A DNA stretch of 64,000 nt, taken from Hespellia sp. (GTDB lineage Bacteria; Bacillota; Clostridia; Lachnospirales; Lachnospiraceae). This document shows, in pieces, positions 36,063 to 45,371 of the stretch (positions are counted from its first letter, which is position 1; each line of letters opens with the position of its first letter). The notes below the pieces were generated by a model. That model was not told the origin of the DNA, ran no database searches, and worked only from the letters and a program-made list of their open reading frames with translations. Made by a program: the position numbers and the translations under genes. Where the stretch lies: NCBI GenBank assembly GCA_022790755.1, contig JAAVXR010000014.1:1-64000 (forward strand). The letters are read 5' to 3'.

Positions 36063-37265
36063 ATGAAATATGTAGTTGTGCTTTGTGATGGAATGGCGGA
36101 CGAACCTCTGGACGAGTTGAATCAGAGAACTCCACTGGAAGCTGCCGTAACAGAGAATATGGACCGACTGGCCTTGCATTCAGAGATCGGGATGGTGCAG
36201 ACCATCCCGGAGGGAATGTCCCCGGGAAGCGATACGGCGAATCTATCTGTGATTGGTTATGATCCTGCCGTGTATTACTCTGGAAGATCTCCGTTGGAAG
36301 CGCTGAGTATTGGCGTGGATATGGAACCGACAGATGTTTCATTTCGCTGTAATATCGTGACACTCACAGAAGAAGAGGCGAATTATGAGGACCGCAGAAT
36401 TTTGGATCATAGTTCAGGTGAGATCAGTACGGAAGAAGCAGCGGTGCTTGTGGATGCGTTGAGAGAAGGCTTGAAGCGGGAAGGATATGAATTCTATGTG
36501 GGAACCAGTTATCGGCATCTTTTGATCTGGAAACAGGGAAAGTTGCTGGAGTTGACGCCTCCGCATGATATTCTGACATCACGGATCGGAGAGTATCTTC
36601 CGACAGATCCGGTTCTTCGCGAGATGATGGAAAAGAGTTATGAAATTCTGAACCATCACCCGATCAATGAAAAAAGGCGTCAGAAAGGTTTGCATCCGGC
36701 AAATTCCGCTTGGTTTTGGGGAGCAGGAACCAGACCGGCTCTGGCATCATTTGAAGAAAAAACCGGCAAAAAAGGCGCTATGATTTCTGCAGTAGACTTG
36801 CTGAAAGGAATTGCAGTGGGCGCTGGCATGCAAAATATTATCGTAGATGGCGCCAACGGAGGGCTACATACGAATTATGCGGGAAAAGGTCAGGCGGCAG
36901 TGGATGCGCTTTTAAGGGATGGATATGATTTTGTCTATGTTCATGTGGAAGCACCAGATGAGATGGGACATCAGGGAAGCGCATCAAAGAAGATTCAGGC
37001 GATTGAACAGATTGACCACAACATCATAGGTCCGATTGTGGAAGCTATGGAGACAGCAGGAGAAAGTTTTCGAATGTTGATTCTTCCCGATCATCCGACG
37101 CCGATTCGGGTTAGGACGCATACTTCAGCACCAGTACCATATCTGTTGTATGACAGTACAAAACAAGAGGTGGGATGCGAGGCATATAATGAAAAGACAG
37201 CCGCAACAACCGAGTTCAGACAGGAAAAAGGACATTTGATGATGAATCATTTGTTTGCATGTTAG
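36063..37265 (+). CDS. apgM: Cofactor-independent phosphoglycerate mutase-like protein (apgM family)
   Basis: A 400-residue alkaline-phosphatase superfamily protein of the archaeal-type iPGM family: VVLCDGMADEPLDELNQRTPLE at the start, then SPGSDTANLSVIGYDP, DYEDRRI-like segments and the late HVEAPDEMGHQG and LPDHPTPI metal-site motifs. In several bacteria the same family sits beside hom/thr genes and has been proposed to act as a homoserine kinase. Here it directly follows hom (11-nt gap), which favours that idea, but no thrB is seen to compare with. Either role is possible; the fold assignment is secure. Confidence 0.88.
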   Translation: MKYVVVLCDGMADEPLDELNQRTPLEAAVTENMDRLALHSEIGMVQTIPEGMSPGSDTANLSVIGYDPAVYYSGRSPLEALSIGVDMEPTDVSFRCNIVTLTEEEANYEDRRILDHSSGEISTEEAAVLVDALREGLKREGYEFYVGTSYRHLLIWKQGKLLELTPPHDILTSRIGEYLPTDPVLREMMEKSYEILNHHPINEKRRQKGLHPANSAWFWGAGTRPALASFEEKTGKKGAMISAVDLLKGIAVGAGMQNIIVDGANGGLHTNYAGKGQAAVDALLRDGYDFVYVHVEAPDEMGHQGSASKKIQAIEQIDHNIIGPIVEAMETAGESFRMLILPDHPTPIRVRTHTSAPVPYLLYDSTKQEVGCEAYNEKTAATTEFRQEKGHLMMNHLFAC

Positions 37266-37301
37266 AAGAAATCACAAAATCTCTTTTTGAGATGGGTGTT
37301 T

Positions 37302-37667
37302 TCAGTGCATGAACTTTTTCAGGAGCAGACGGTCTTCTTTCGACATATTTCGGTACTGCATAATGAAGTCGACTTCGTCTTTACTCAGATATAGAGTGGT
37401 TCCTGAGCTGATTTCACAGGCGAACTGATAAGGGCCTTTGTGTTCGGCAATTCGATTTTCTAGATTTTGATTTACAAGTTCATCCAGAGTGAGATGATAT
37501 ATCTGACAGAGGCGGAACAGGGTATCCAAATCAGGAGTCCGGTTTCCGATTTCATAATTAGAATATGCCTGACGGGAAATGTTCAGAAGTTCACCGAGTC
37601 TTTCCTGTGTCAGGCCATATTCTTTTCGCTTGAAGCGTAGATTTTTGGATAATTGTATATTTGTCAT
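37302..37667 (-). CDS. XRE-family transcriptional regulator
   Basis: A 121-residue DNA-binding protein. The helix-turn-helix occupies residues 10-65 (KRKEYGLTQERLGELLNISR, then QAYSNYEIGNRTPDLDTLFR), the standard Cro/C1 type. The C-terminal half carries YLSKDEVDFIMQYRNMSKEDRLLLKKFM, a short segment common in clostridial XRE proteins without a recognised effector domain. A perfect inverted repeat covers its -10 box, so it probably represses itself. Its targets are unknown. The ribosome-binding site (GGAGG) is somewhat far, about 13 bases from the ATG. Confidence 0.88.
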   Translation of the reverse strand: MTNIQLSKNLRFKRKEYGLTQERLGELLNISRQAYSNYEIGNRTPDLDTLFRLCQIYHLTLDELVNQNLENRIAEHKGPYQFACEISSGTTLYLSKDEVDFIMQYRNMSKEDRLLLKKFMH

Positions 37668-37699
37668 CGCTGCAACCGAACCTCCATTTGAGTGATACT

Positions 37700-37723
37700 A
37701 AATTGCAAATATTATAGCAATTT
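37700..37723 (-). promoter_or_regulatory. Promoter and probable autorepressor operator of the XRE gene
   Basis: AAATTGC (37700-37706) and GCAATTT (37717-37723) form a perfect 7-bp inverted repeat around a 10-bp centre. That centre contains the minus-strand TATAAT (37711-37716) with an extended TGC in front. A dimeric repressor bound here would block the -10 directly. Confidence 0.65.
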
Positions 37724-37788
37724 TTACTACAAATAGATATTTATGCAACGAATAGAAAACATATTACAAAAAGCAACGATGCGTTGCT

Positions 37789-38247
37789 CTATTTTTTACT
37801 CAAAGTACTATTGTGATATTCAGACGAAAATGTGACGTCTTTCCCGAACCATTCTGGTGGTAAGAACTGATTGGCGCTGATTTCGTCGGGGAATTCTACT
37901 TCCGCTAGTATAAGTGGAGACAGATCACCCAGAAAAATGTCCAGCTCTATTGTCAAAGGCTCCTTCGATGAAGGGGAGGGCAGGGGAATCATATATCGTT
38001 TTTTTGTGATGATGCGACCGTCAGCTTTCGATTTGAGGTGGAGGTAAGCTTCTTCCGTGAGTGGAAGATTGTACTCTTCACGTACCATGAGCCCTTTGGA
38101 TTTATAGGTCAGATAATATTGTGTATCGTCCCTGCGAATGCGTACCACTGGGTTGGTGCAGAGGTATCCCTGTTCAATATGTCGAAATGGATAATCTGAC
38201 AGGGAAAAGGGGATGTCGAATATGAGATATTTTCGTTCGATTTCCAT
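37789..38247 (-). CDS. CYTH domain protein (putative inorganic triphosphatase)
   Basis: A 152-residue CYTH-fold protein beginning MEIERKYLI, the EXEXK signature of the family (E2, E4, K6). Further pairs of charged residues typical of the tunnel appear as VVRIRRDDTQYYLTYKSKG, IITKKRYMIPL and ELDIFLGDLSPLILAEVEFPDE. CYTH proteins hydrolyse triphosphates such as inorganic triphosphate. I start at 38247 because AAGGCGG lies ten bases upstream; the open frame begins six codons earlier. It shares strand with the XRE gene but has a 121-bp gap. Confidence 0.9.
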   Translation of the reverse strand: MEIERKYLIFDIPFSLSDYPFRHIEQGYLCTNPVVRIRRDDTQYYLTYKSKGLMVREEYNLPLTEEAYLHLKSKADGRIITKKRYMIPLPSPSSKEPLTIELDIFLGDLSPLILAEVEFPDEISANQFLPPEWFGKDVTFSSEYHNSTLSKK

Positions 38248-38365
38248 AGAATTACCGCCTTTCATGCAAGTAGTATTTAGGTGTTTTCGTAGTCATCTAA
38301 AGTAATATGAGTTATTCACAATATAGTATAGAAGAAATGTAAAATCAAGACAGGAGGAATGAAAT

Positions 38366-38923
38366 ATGGCAAAAAAGGCTTATGTTTTTTTGGCGGACGG
38401 CTTTGAGGAAGTTGAAGGACTTACGACGGTGGATTTGATGCGTCGTGCGGGAATTGATGTGGTCACAGTCTCTGTGATGAAGGGAAGAGAGGTTTGTGGT
38501 TCGCATCAGATCAAAGTGATGGCGGACGCTTTGTTTGCGGAGTTGGATTTTACAGATGCAGATCTGTTGGTTTTGCCGGGGGGAATGCCGGGAACTCTTC
38601 ATCTGCAGAAGCATCAGGGGTTGGAGGCTTTGCTGAAAGATCAGAATGAAAAGAAAAAATATATCGCTGCCATCTGTGCGGCTCCAAGTATTCTGGGAGC
38701 ATTGGGCTTTGTCAAAGGTCGAAAAGCTGGCATTTATCCGGGAATGGAAGAAAAATTGACCAACGCTGAGGTGTCATATGATCCAGTATCTACAGATGGG
38801 CATATCATTACAAGTCGTGGTGTGGGAACCGCAATCCCATTTGCACTGGAATTGGTTGCTTTGTTATGTGGGAGGGAGAAAGCGGAGGAAATTGGCAAAG
38901 CAATTGTGTTTTTAAAAGGATAA
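38366..38923 (+). CDS. DJ-1/PfpI family protein
   Basis: A 185-residue member of the DJ-1 family, similar in size and pattern to YajL/ThiJ-type proteins. YVFLADGFEEVEGLTTVDLMRRAG carries the conserved Glu, and AAICAAPSILGALGFVKGRKA has the nucleophile-elbow Cys. GHIITSRGVGTAIPFALELVALL follows. Proteins of this family have been reported to act as glyoxalase III/deglycase or redox chaperones; which applies here is not visible. The start follows AGGAGG. It lies 119 bp upstream of tig, which has its own promoter. Confidence 0.9.
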   Translation: MAKKAYVFLADGFEEVEGLTTVDLMRRAGIDVVTVSVMKGREVCGSHQIKVMADALFAELDFTDADLLVLPGGMPGTLHLQKHQGLEALLKDQNEKKKYIAAICAAPSILGALGFVKGRKAGIYPGMEEKLTNAEVSYDPVSTDGHIITSRGVGTAIPFALELVALLCGREKAEEIGKAIVFLKG

Positions 38924-38950
38924 AAAGGACTGGAAATTGCTTGTCATATA

Positions 38951-38959
38951 TGCTATACT
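38951..38959 (+). promoter_or_regulatory. Extended -10 promoter for tig
   Basis: TGCTATACT is a TG-extended -10 about 84 bp before the tig ATG. The -35 at 17 bp (TGGAAA) is poor. No CtsR or CIRCE site was found near it. Confidence 0.5.
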
Positions 38960-39042
38960 ATGTCAATGACTGTGAGTATGAACAAATGGAAAAGCAGGTG
39001 GCCAGATCTGCTTGACGTATATGCAAGGAGGAAATCATTAAA

Positions 39043-40329
39043 ATGAGTTTACAGGTAGAAAAATTAGAACATAATATGGCCAAAATGACGATTGAGGTTT
39101 CGGCAGAAGAGGTGGAGAAGGCGTTGCAGGCTGCATATTTAAAGCAGCGTGGAAGCATTACGATTCCAGGATTTCGTAAGGGGAAAGTGCCACGTCAGAT
39201 GATTGAGAAGATGTATGGACCGGAGATTTTCTATGATGAAGCGGCGAATCACATGATATCAGAAGCATACAGCAAAGCATATGACGAATGTGAATTGGAG
39301 ATCGTTTCTCAGCCTTCTGTGGATATTGTGGAATTGGAGAAGGGGAAGCCGTTTATCTTTACTGCAGAGGTGGCGGTGAAGCCGGAAGTGACATTGGGTG
39401 AATATAAAGGGCTGAAAGTGGATAAGATTTCTACAGAGGTAACAGCAGAGGAGATTGATCAGGAGATTGACAAAGAACGCGATCGTAATGCAAGAATGGT
39501 GGAAGTGACTGATCGTGCGGTTCAGGACAAAGATCAGGTGACCATGGATTTTGAAGGTTTTGTAGATGGCGAAGCATTTGAAGGCGGTAAAGGTGAGAAT
39601 TATCCGCTTACGATTGGTTCTGGAGCATTTATTCCAGGCTTTGAGGAACAGTTGATTGGTGCGGAACTGGAAAAAGAAGTGGAAGTGAATGTGACATTTC
39701 CAGAGGAGTATCAAGCAAAAGAGCTGGCCGGCAAAGATGCAGTCTTTAAATGTACCGTGCATGCAATTAAGATGAAAGAGTTACCGGAACTGGATGATGA
39801 ATTTGCTTCCGATGTCTCTGATTTTGAGACGCTGGAAGAATACAGAGCAGACGTAGAGAAAAAGGTACAGGAACGCAAGATCAAAGAAGCGAAAACAACG
39901 CAGGAAGACCAGGCAGTTGAAAAAGCAATAGAGAATGCGGAAATGGATATTCCGGAAGCGATGATTGACCAGCAGGTAAAACAGCTGGCGGATGATTTTG
40001 CAATGAGAATGCGGCAGCAAGGACTTTCCATGGAACAGTATTTTCAGTTTACAGGGATGACTGCGGATAGAATGGCGGAAGATCTCAGACCGCAGGCCGA
40101 GAAGAGAATCAAAACAAGATTGGTTTTGGAGGCGGTAGCGAAAGCGGAAAATATCCAAGTTTCAGATGAAAAATTTGAAGAAGAGATTGCGAAGATGGCA
40201 GAGCAGTATCAAATGGAAGTGGATAAGCTCAAAGAGTACATGGGTGAGACCGAGATGGAGCGCATGCGTGAGGATATGGCAGTGCAGGAGGCGGTGACAT
40301 TCCTTGTGGATGCTGCCATTGAAGAGTAG
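39043..40329 (+). CDS. tig: Trigger factor
   Basis: Ribosome-bound chaperone and peptidyl-prolyl isomerase. The 428-residue protein has the ribosome-binding N-terminal domain with GFRKGKVPRQMIEKMYG (the conserved GFRxGxxP signature near residues 44-51). A central FKBP domain follows (VTMDFEGFVDGEAFEGGKGENYPLTIGSG, FIPGFEEQLIGAELEKEVEVNVTFP), then a helical C-terminal domain. It is the first gene of the conserved order tig-clpP-clpX-lon. The start follows AAGGAGG. Confidence 0.98.
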   Translation: MSLQVEKLEHNMAKMTIEVSAEEVEKALQAAYLKQRGSITIPGFRKGKVPRQMIEKMYGPEIFYDEAANHMISEAYSKAYDECELEIVSQPSVDIVELEKGKPFIFTAEVAVKPEVTLGEYKGLKVDKISTEVTAEEIDQEIDKERDRNARMVEVTDRAVQDKDQVTMDFEGFVDGEAFEGGKGENYPLTIGSGAFIPGFEEQLIGAELEKEVEVNVTFPEEYQAKELAGKDAVFKCTVHAIKMKELPELDDEFASDVSDFETLEEYRADVEKKVQERKIKEAKTTQEDQAVEKAIENAEMDIPEAMIDQQVKQLADDFAMRMRQQGLSMEQYFQFTGMTADRMAEDLRPQAEKRIKTRLVLEAVAKAENIQVSDEKFEEEIAKMAEQYQMEVDKLKEYMGETEMERMREDMAVQEAVTFLVDAAIEE

Positions 40330-40371
40330 ATTAATTTCGGGGAGGACAACACAGAAACAGGAGGTATATAT

Positions 40372-40953
40372 ATGAGTTTGGTGCCTTATGTCATTGAACA
40401 GACAAGCAGAGGAGAACGTTCTTATGACATTTATTCCAGACTTTTGAAGGATCGGATTATCTTTTTGGGCGAAGAAGTGACGGATGTGGCTGCCAGTGTG
40501 ATTGTGGCGCAGCTGTTGTTCTTGGAGGCAGAAGATCCGGAGAAAGAGATTCAATTGTATATTAACAGCCCTGGCGGGTCAGTGACTGCAGGAATGGCGA
40601 TTTATGATACCATGAAGTACATTAAATGCGATGTTTCCACGATCTGTGTAGGTATGGCCGCCAGTATGGGATCTTTCCTGTTGGCGGGAGGAACGAAGGG
40701 CAAGAGAATGGCCCTTCCGAATGCGGAGATTATGATTCATCAGCCTTCCGGCGGGGCGCAGGGACAGGCGACTGAGATTCAGATAGCGGCCGAGCATATT
40801 TTGAGAACCCGGAAGAAATTGAACAAGATCCTGGCAGAGAATACAGGACAGGATCTGGAAGTGATTCAGGTGGATACAGAGAGAGATAATTTCATGTCTG
40901 CGGAAGAAGCGAAAGAATATGGCCTGATTGATAAAGTGATAGAGGGGCGATGA
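40372..40953 (+). CDS. clpP: ATP-dependent Clp protease proteolytic subunit
   Basis: The serine protease chamber used by ClpX and ClpC. The 193-residue protein begins [29 protein letters not shown], as usual. The catalytic Ser is in [11 protein letters not shown], the His in [12 protein letters not shown] and the Asp in [13 protein letters not shown]. The start follows AGGAGG. It lies between tig (42 nt) and clpX (53 nt) with no terminator, so the three are likely co-transcribed. Confidence 0.98.
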   Translation: MSLVPYVIEQTSRGERSYDIYSRLLKDRIIFLGEEVTDVAASVIVAQLLFLEAEDPEKEIQLYINSPGGSVTAGMAIYDTMKYIKCDVSTICVGMAASMGSFLLAGGTKGKRMALPNAEIMIHQPSGGAQGQATEIQIAAEHILRTRKKLNKILAENTGQDLEVIQVDTERDNFMSAEEAKEYGLIDKVIEGR

Positions 40954-41006
40954 GTGAATATCTGCAAAGGTGTGTTTTACACGATAATGATTAATGAGGT
41001 GAGTGA

Positions 41007-42278
41007 ATGGCAGGGAGATTGATAGAGGAGCCAGTGAGGTGTTCGTTCTGTAATAAGACGCAATCACAGGTCAGGAAACTGATTGCAGGTCCAAATGGCG
41101 CTTATATTTGCGATGAATGCGTGGATGTGTGTGCCGAAATAATCGAAGAAGAATTCGAATATGAAGAGCCAAGAGGATACGACGAGATTAATCTGTTAAG
41201 GCCAGAGGAGATTAAGGCATTCCTGGATGAGTATGTAATAGGGCAGGACGAAGCAAAAAAAGTACTTTCTGTAGCAGTTTATAATCATTACAAAAGAATA
41301 CTGGCTGGTCAGGATTTGGGAGTAGAATTGCAGAAAAGCAATATTTTGATGCTCGGACCAACTGGTTGTGGAAAAACATTACTTGCGCAGACACTGGCCA
41401 AAATTTTGAATGTCCCATTTGCGATAGCAGATGCGACGGCTTTGACAGAGGCTGGCTATGTAGGCGAGGATGTGGAGAACATCTTGCTGAAGATTATTCA
41501 AGCGGCGGATGGCGATGTTGAGCGTGCGGAGCACGGGATCATTTATATTGATGAAATTGATAAGATCACAAGGAAGTCAGAGAATCCATCTATTACTAGG
41601 GATGTATCCGGCGAGGGTGTGCAGCAGGCGTTGTTGAAGATTATTGAAGGGACGGATGCATCTGTCCCACCTCAGGGTGGAAGAAAGCATCCCCATCAAG
41701 AATTGATTCAGATTAATACTACGAATATTCTGTTTATCTGCGGTGGAGCATTCGAGGGAATTGATAAGCTGATTGAAAAGCGAATAGATCAGAAATCCAT
41801 TGGATTTAATGCACAGATTGCCAGCAAGCATGAAGATAATATTGATACACTTTTGCACCAGGTACTTCCACAGGATTTGGTGAAGTTCGGACTGATACCG
41901 GAGCTAGTCGGACGACTTCCGGTGACTGTGTCATTGGACATGCTGGACAAAGAGGCATTGATTCGAATTCTGACAGAGCCGAGGAGTGCCATTGTAAAGC
42001 AATATCAGAAATTATTAGAATTAGATGGCGTGCAATTGGAGTTCACGACAGGAGCTTTGAAAGCGATTGCAGAGACAACATTGAAGCGAAAAACGGGTGC
42101 AAGAGGATTGCGCGCAATCATGGAAAAAATCATGATGGATACTATGTACAAGGTTCCATCGGACGATACCATTAAAGGGTGCAGGATTACAAAAGAAGTG
42201 GTAGAAAAGGGAGCTGCTCCGTTGTATGAATGTGATGGAGAAGAGAGAAGAGCTTTTCTGACAACAGAAAGTGCGTAG
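41007..42278 (+). CDS. clpX: ATP-dependent Clp protease ATPase subunit ClpX
   Basis: AAA+ unfoldase that feeds ClpP. The N-terminal zinc finger is CSFCNKTQ ... CDECVDVC (four Cys). Walker A GPTGCGKT lies near residue 117 and Walker [11 protein letters not shown] further on; sensor regions [11 protein letters not shown] and [15 protein letters not shown] are present. At 423 residues it is normal. A wobble-rich hairpin follows the stop, separating it partly from lon. Confidence 0.98.
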   Translation: MAGRLIEEPVRCSFCNKTQSQVRKLIAGPNGAYICDECVDVCAEIIEEEFEYEEPRGYDEINLLRPEEIKAFLDEYVIGQDEAKKVLSVAVYNHYKRILAGQDLGVELQKSNILMLGPTGCGKTLLAQTLAKILNVPFAIADATALTEAGYVGEDVENILLKIIQAADGDVERAEHGIIYIDEIDKITRKSENPSITRDVSGEGVQQALLKIIEGTDASVPPQGGRKHPHQELIQINTTNILFICGGAFEGIDKLIEKRIDQKSIGFNAQIASKHEDNIDTLLHQVLPQDLVKFGLIPELVGRLPVTVSLDMLDKEALIRILTEPRSAIVKQYQKLLELDGVQLEFTTGALKAIAETTLKRKTGARGLRAIMEKIMMDTMYKVPSDDTIKGCRITKEVVEKGAAPLYECDGEERRAFLTTESA

Positions 42279-42284
42279 AAACAG

Positions 42285-42318
42285 ACGGGTGCAGTTGGGG
42301 AACCATGTGCCCGTTTAT
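42285..42318 (+). terminator. Possible weak terminator between clpX and lon
   Basis: ACGGGTGCA (42285-42293) pairs with TGTGCCCGT (42306-42314) over nine pairs including two G-T wobbles; the tail is T-rich but interrupted (TTATATTA). Confidence 0.45.
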
Positions 42319-42407
42319 ATTATGGAAGAATTTACTAATGCATTTTTCAAATGTGGAGTTTATAAGAGAATGCCATATTGAAGAATCTTGGAAAACAGGA
42401 GGAAACT

Positions 42408-44732
42408 ATGAGCGAAGAAATAAGAAGTCTGCCGACAGTAGCGCTTCGTGGTATGACGATCCTGCCAGGGATGGCCGTGCATTTCGATATCAGCCGAAAT
42501 CGTTCGATAGAAGCGATACAGGAGGCGATGCTCACAGGTCAGGAAATATTTCTGATAACACAGCAGAAAGCTGATACGCAGGATCCAAAACAGGAGGATT
42601 TATATGAAATCGGCACTGTGGCTTCTGTCAGACAGATTATTAAGCTACCTAAAAATATATTCCGTGTGCTTGTTTCTGGTGAGATGCGGGGAAGACTTTT
42701 GCATTTGGAAACCTCAGAACCGTATTTGCGTGCGTCAGTAGAGATCATAGGCGATGTAGATGTCGTGATTCCAGATGATATCAACGGACAGGCTATGATA
42801 CGCGGGCTCAAAGATATGTTTATTGAATATGCCTCAAAAAATGGAAAGATAGCCAAAGAAACTGTGAAACAAATCTTGGAAATCAAAGATCTCAAAAGAC
42901 TGGTAAACGAGATTGCAGCGAGCGTTCCATTTTATTATACAGAACAGCAGGAGATTCTGTCAGAGACAGATTTTTGGAAATGTTATGAATTACTGGCTTT
43001 TAAATTAGTAAACGAAGTACAGATTATCAATATCAAAGAAGAACTGCAGGAAAAGGTGAAGGAGCGGGTTGATAAACACCAACGAGAATACATTCTGAGG
43101 GAACAGTTGAAGTTGATCCGCGAGGAATTGGGAGAAGACAATACGATTTCGGATGCAGAAGAGTTTGAAGCGGCGACGAAGAAATTAAAAGCGCCAAAAG
43201 AAGTCAAAGATAAGCTGATAAAAGAAATTAACCGGTTTAAGAGTTCACAGTACAGTCCTGCGGAAAATGGCGTTACCAGAACCTATATAGAGACTTTACT
43301 GGAGATGCCATGGGATAAGCGGGTAAAGGAACATCAGAATATAGCTTACGCGAAACAGGTACTGGATGAAGATCATTATGGACTTGAGAAGGTGAAAGAG
43401 CGAGTTCTGGAATTCCTCGCAGTTCGCGCATTGACGAAAAAGGGTGAGACCCCGATATTATGTCTTGTTGGTCCCCCCGGTACCGGGAAAACTTCCATTG
43501 CCAGGTCACTTGCCAGGGCGCTAAAAAAGCCATATGTCAGAATTTCTCTGGGCGGCGTTCGAGATGAAGCGGAAATTCGCGGACATCGGAAGACTTATGT
43601 GGGCGCTATGCCGGGGAGAATTGCGGGAGGTATTCGTTCAGCAGGTGTCAGGAATCCGCTGATGTTGCTGGATGAGATCGACAAAGTGAGCTCGGATTAT
43701 AAAGGCGACACATTTTCTGCTCTGTTGGAGGTGTTGGACAGCGAACAAAACAGTAAATTTCGGGATCATTATCTGGAAGTTCCGCTGGATCTGTCAGATG
43801 TATTGTTTGTGACAACGGCAAATACACTACAGCCAATTCCCAAGCCATTGTTGGATCGTATGGAAGTGATTGAGGTGAGCAGTTATACGGAAAATGAGAA
43901 GATGCACATTGCCCGAGAACACCTGATTCCAAAGCAGATACAAAAACATGGATTATGTGAAGAACAGCTCCATCTCAGTCAGAAGGCATTGTGGAAGATG
44001 ATCGGGAATTATACGAGAGAAGCGGGTGTACGGCAGTTGGAACGTAAGATCGGTGATATCTGTCGTAAGACGGCACGGGAAATTCTGGAGAATGATAAGA
44101 AAAAAGTGACCGTCACTGAGAAAAATCTTTCTAAATATTTGGGCCATGAGCTTTATACGTATCAGATGGCGAATAAAGAAAATGAAGTGGGGATCGTCCG
44201 AGGTTTGGCATGGACCAGCGTGGGAGGAGACACCTTACAAATAGAAGTCAATGTAATGCCTGGTACGGGAGAAATCATGCTGACAGGTCAATTGGGCGAC
44301 GTCATGAAAGAGTCTGCGAGAACCGGGATCAGTTATATCCGTTCTATTAGCAGGAAATATGAGATCGAGGATTCCTTTTTTACGGAGCATGATATACACG
44401 TACATATTCCGGAAGGGGCGGTGCCAAAAGACGGCCCATCCGCTGGGATTACGATGGCCACGGCGATGTTGTCTGCAATCACTGGAAGAAAGGTCAGATC
44501 TGATCTGGCAATGACGGGGGAAGTGACATTGCGAGGAAGGGTGCTTCCAATCGGTGGTTTGAAAGAAAAGCTTCTTGCGGCAAAAAATGCGGGAATACGA
44601 ATTGTTTTGATTCCAAAAGAAAACCAGCGTGATATTGAGGAACTTTCTTCAGAAATTACAAAGGGTCTGCAGATTTTGCCGATGGAACATATGGATGAGG
44701 TACTGGAACAGGCATTAGTAGCAGAAGAATGA
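42408..44732 (+). CDS. lon: ATP-dependent protease Lon
   Basis: A cytosolic AAA+ serine protease. The N-terminal substrate domain begins RSLPTVALRGMTILPGM. The AAA module has [15 protein letters not shown] near residue 354 and LLDEIDKVSSDYKGD. The protease domain has the catalytic Ser in PKDGPSAGITMATAM near residue 677 and the catalytic Lys in LRGRVLPIGGLKEKLLAA. The start at 42408 follows AGGAGG; an in-frame ATG ten codons earlier lacks a site. The 774-residue length is standard. Confidence 0.98.
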   Translation: MSEEIRSLPTVALRGMTILPGMAVHFDISRNRSIEAIQEAMLTGQEIFLITQQKADTQDPKQEDLYEIGTVASVRQIIKLPKNIFRVLVSGEMRGRLLHLETSEPYLRASVEIIGDVDVVIPDDINGQAMIRGLKDMFIEYASKNGKIAKETVKQILEIKDLKRLVNEIAASVPFYYTEQQEILSETDFWKCYELLAFKLVNEVQIINIKEELQEKVKERVDKHQREYILREQLKLIREELGEDNTISDAEEFEAATKKLKAPKEVKDKLIKEINRFKSSQYSPAENGVTRTYIETLLEMPWDKRVKEHQNIAYAKQVLDEDHYGLEKVKERVLEFLAVRALTKKGETPILCLVGPPGTGKTSIARSLARALKKPYVRISLGGVRDEAEIRGHRKTYVGAMPGRIAGGIRSAGVRNPLMLLDEIDKVSSDYKGDTFSALLEVLDSEQNSKFRDHYLEVPLDLSDVLFVTTANTLQPIPKPLLDRMEVIEVSSYTENEKMHIAREHLIPKQIQKHGLCEEQLHLSQKALWKMIGNYTREAGVRQLERKIGDICRKTAREILENDKKKVTVTEKNLSKYLGHELYTYQMANKENEVGIVRGLAWTSVGGDTLQIEVNVMPGTGEIMLTGQLGDVMKESARTGISYIRSISRKYEIEDSFFTEHDIHVHIPEGAVPKDGPSAGITMATAMLSAITGRKVRSDLAMTGEVTLRGRVLPIGGLKEKLLAAKNAGIRIVLIPKENQRDIEELSSEITKGLQILPMEHMDEVLEQALVAEE

Positions 44733-44769
44733 GCCTGTTTATATCTAGAACGTATAGAATGAGGAAACT

Positions 44770-45366
44770 ATGATAATCAGGAGTATCAATTTGGAGACGG
44801 TATGTGGGATTACCAGCCGTCTCCCAGAACATGACAAACCGGAAATTGCATTTGCAGGAAAATCAAATGTGGGAAAATCTTCTCTGATTAATGCTTTGAT
44901 GAATCGAAAATCTTATGCGAGAACGTCTGCCAAACCGGGAAAGACGCAGACAATTAATTTTTATAATGTCAATGAGGAACTGTATCTGGTTGATCTGCCC
45001 GGATATGGATATGCAAAGGTTTCCGAGAAGGAAAAAGCGCAGTGGGGGAAACTTGTGGAGCGATATCTGCATCAGTCTATGCAGTTAAAAGCCGTATTTT
45101 TACTGATTGATATTCGCCATGCTCCTTCTCAAAATGATAAAATGATGTATCAATGGATTACGGAACAGGGTTTTTATCCGATCATTATCGCAACCAAATT
45201 GGATAAATTAAAGCGAAGTCAGGTACAAAAACAAATTCGACTGATAAAAGAAGGTCTGTCTTTGGCTCCTGGAACAAGTATTATCCCGTTTTCTTTTGTG
45301 ACAAAGCAGGGACGGGATGAAATATGGGAAATGATTGAGACGAGCTTTCTTGAGAAATCGAGGTGA
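44770..45366 (+). CDS. engB: Ribosome biogenesis GTPase EngB/YsxC
   Basis: A small GTPase needed for 50S subunit assembly. The 198-residue protein has G1 AGKSNVGKSSLINAL, G2/switch KPGKTQTINFY, G3 DLPGYGYAKV and G4 ATKLDKLKRS. Its place directly after lon is conserved in many Firmicutes. The start follows GAGG. The stop codon overlaps the ribosome-binding site of the next gene. Confidence 0.97.
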   Translation: MIIRSINLETVCGITSRLPEHDKPEIAFAGKSNVGKSSLINALMNRKSYARTSAKPGKTQTINFYNVNEELYLVDLPGYGYAKVSEKEKAQWGKLVERYLHQSMQLKAVFLLIDIRHAPSQNDKMMYQWITEQGFYPIIIATKLDKLKRSQVQKQIRLIKEGLSLAPGTSIIPFSFVTKQGRDEIWEMIETSFLEKSR

Positions 45367-45371
45367 ATGAG

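Noticed and set aside
38924-39042. CtsR or CIRCE control of the tig-clpP-clpX region
   Set aside because: Neither the CtsR heptad repeats nor the CIRCE inverted repeat is present before tig, clpP, lon or ftsH.
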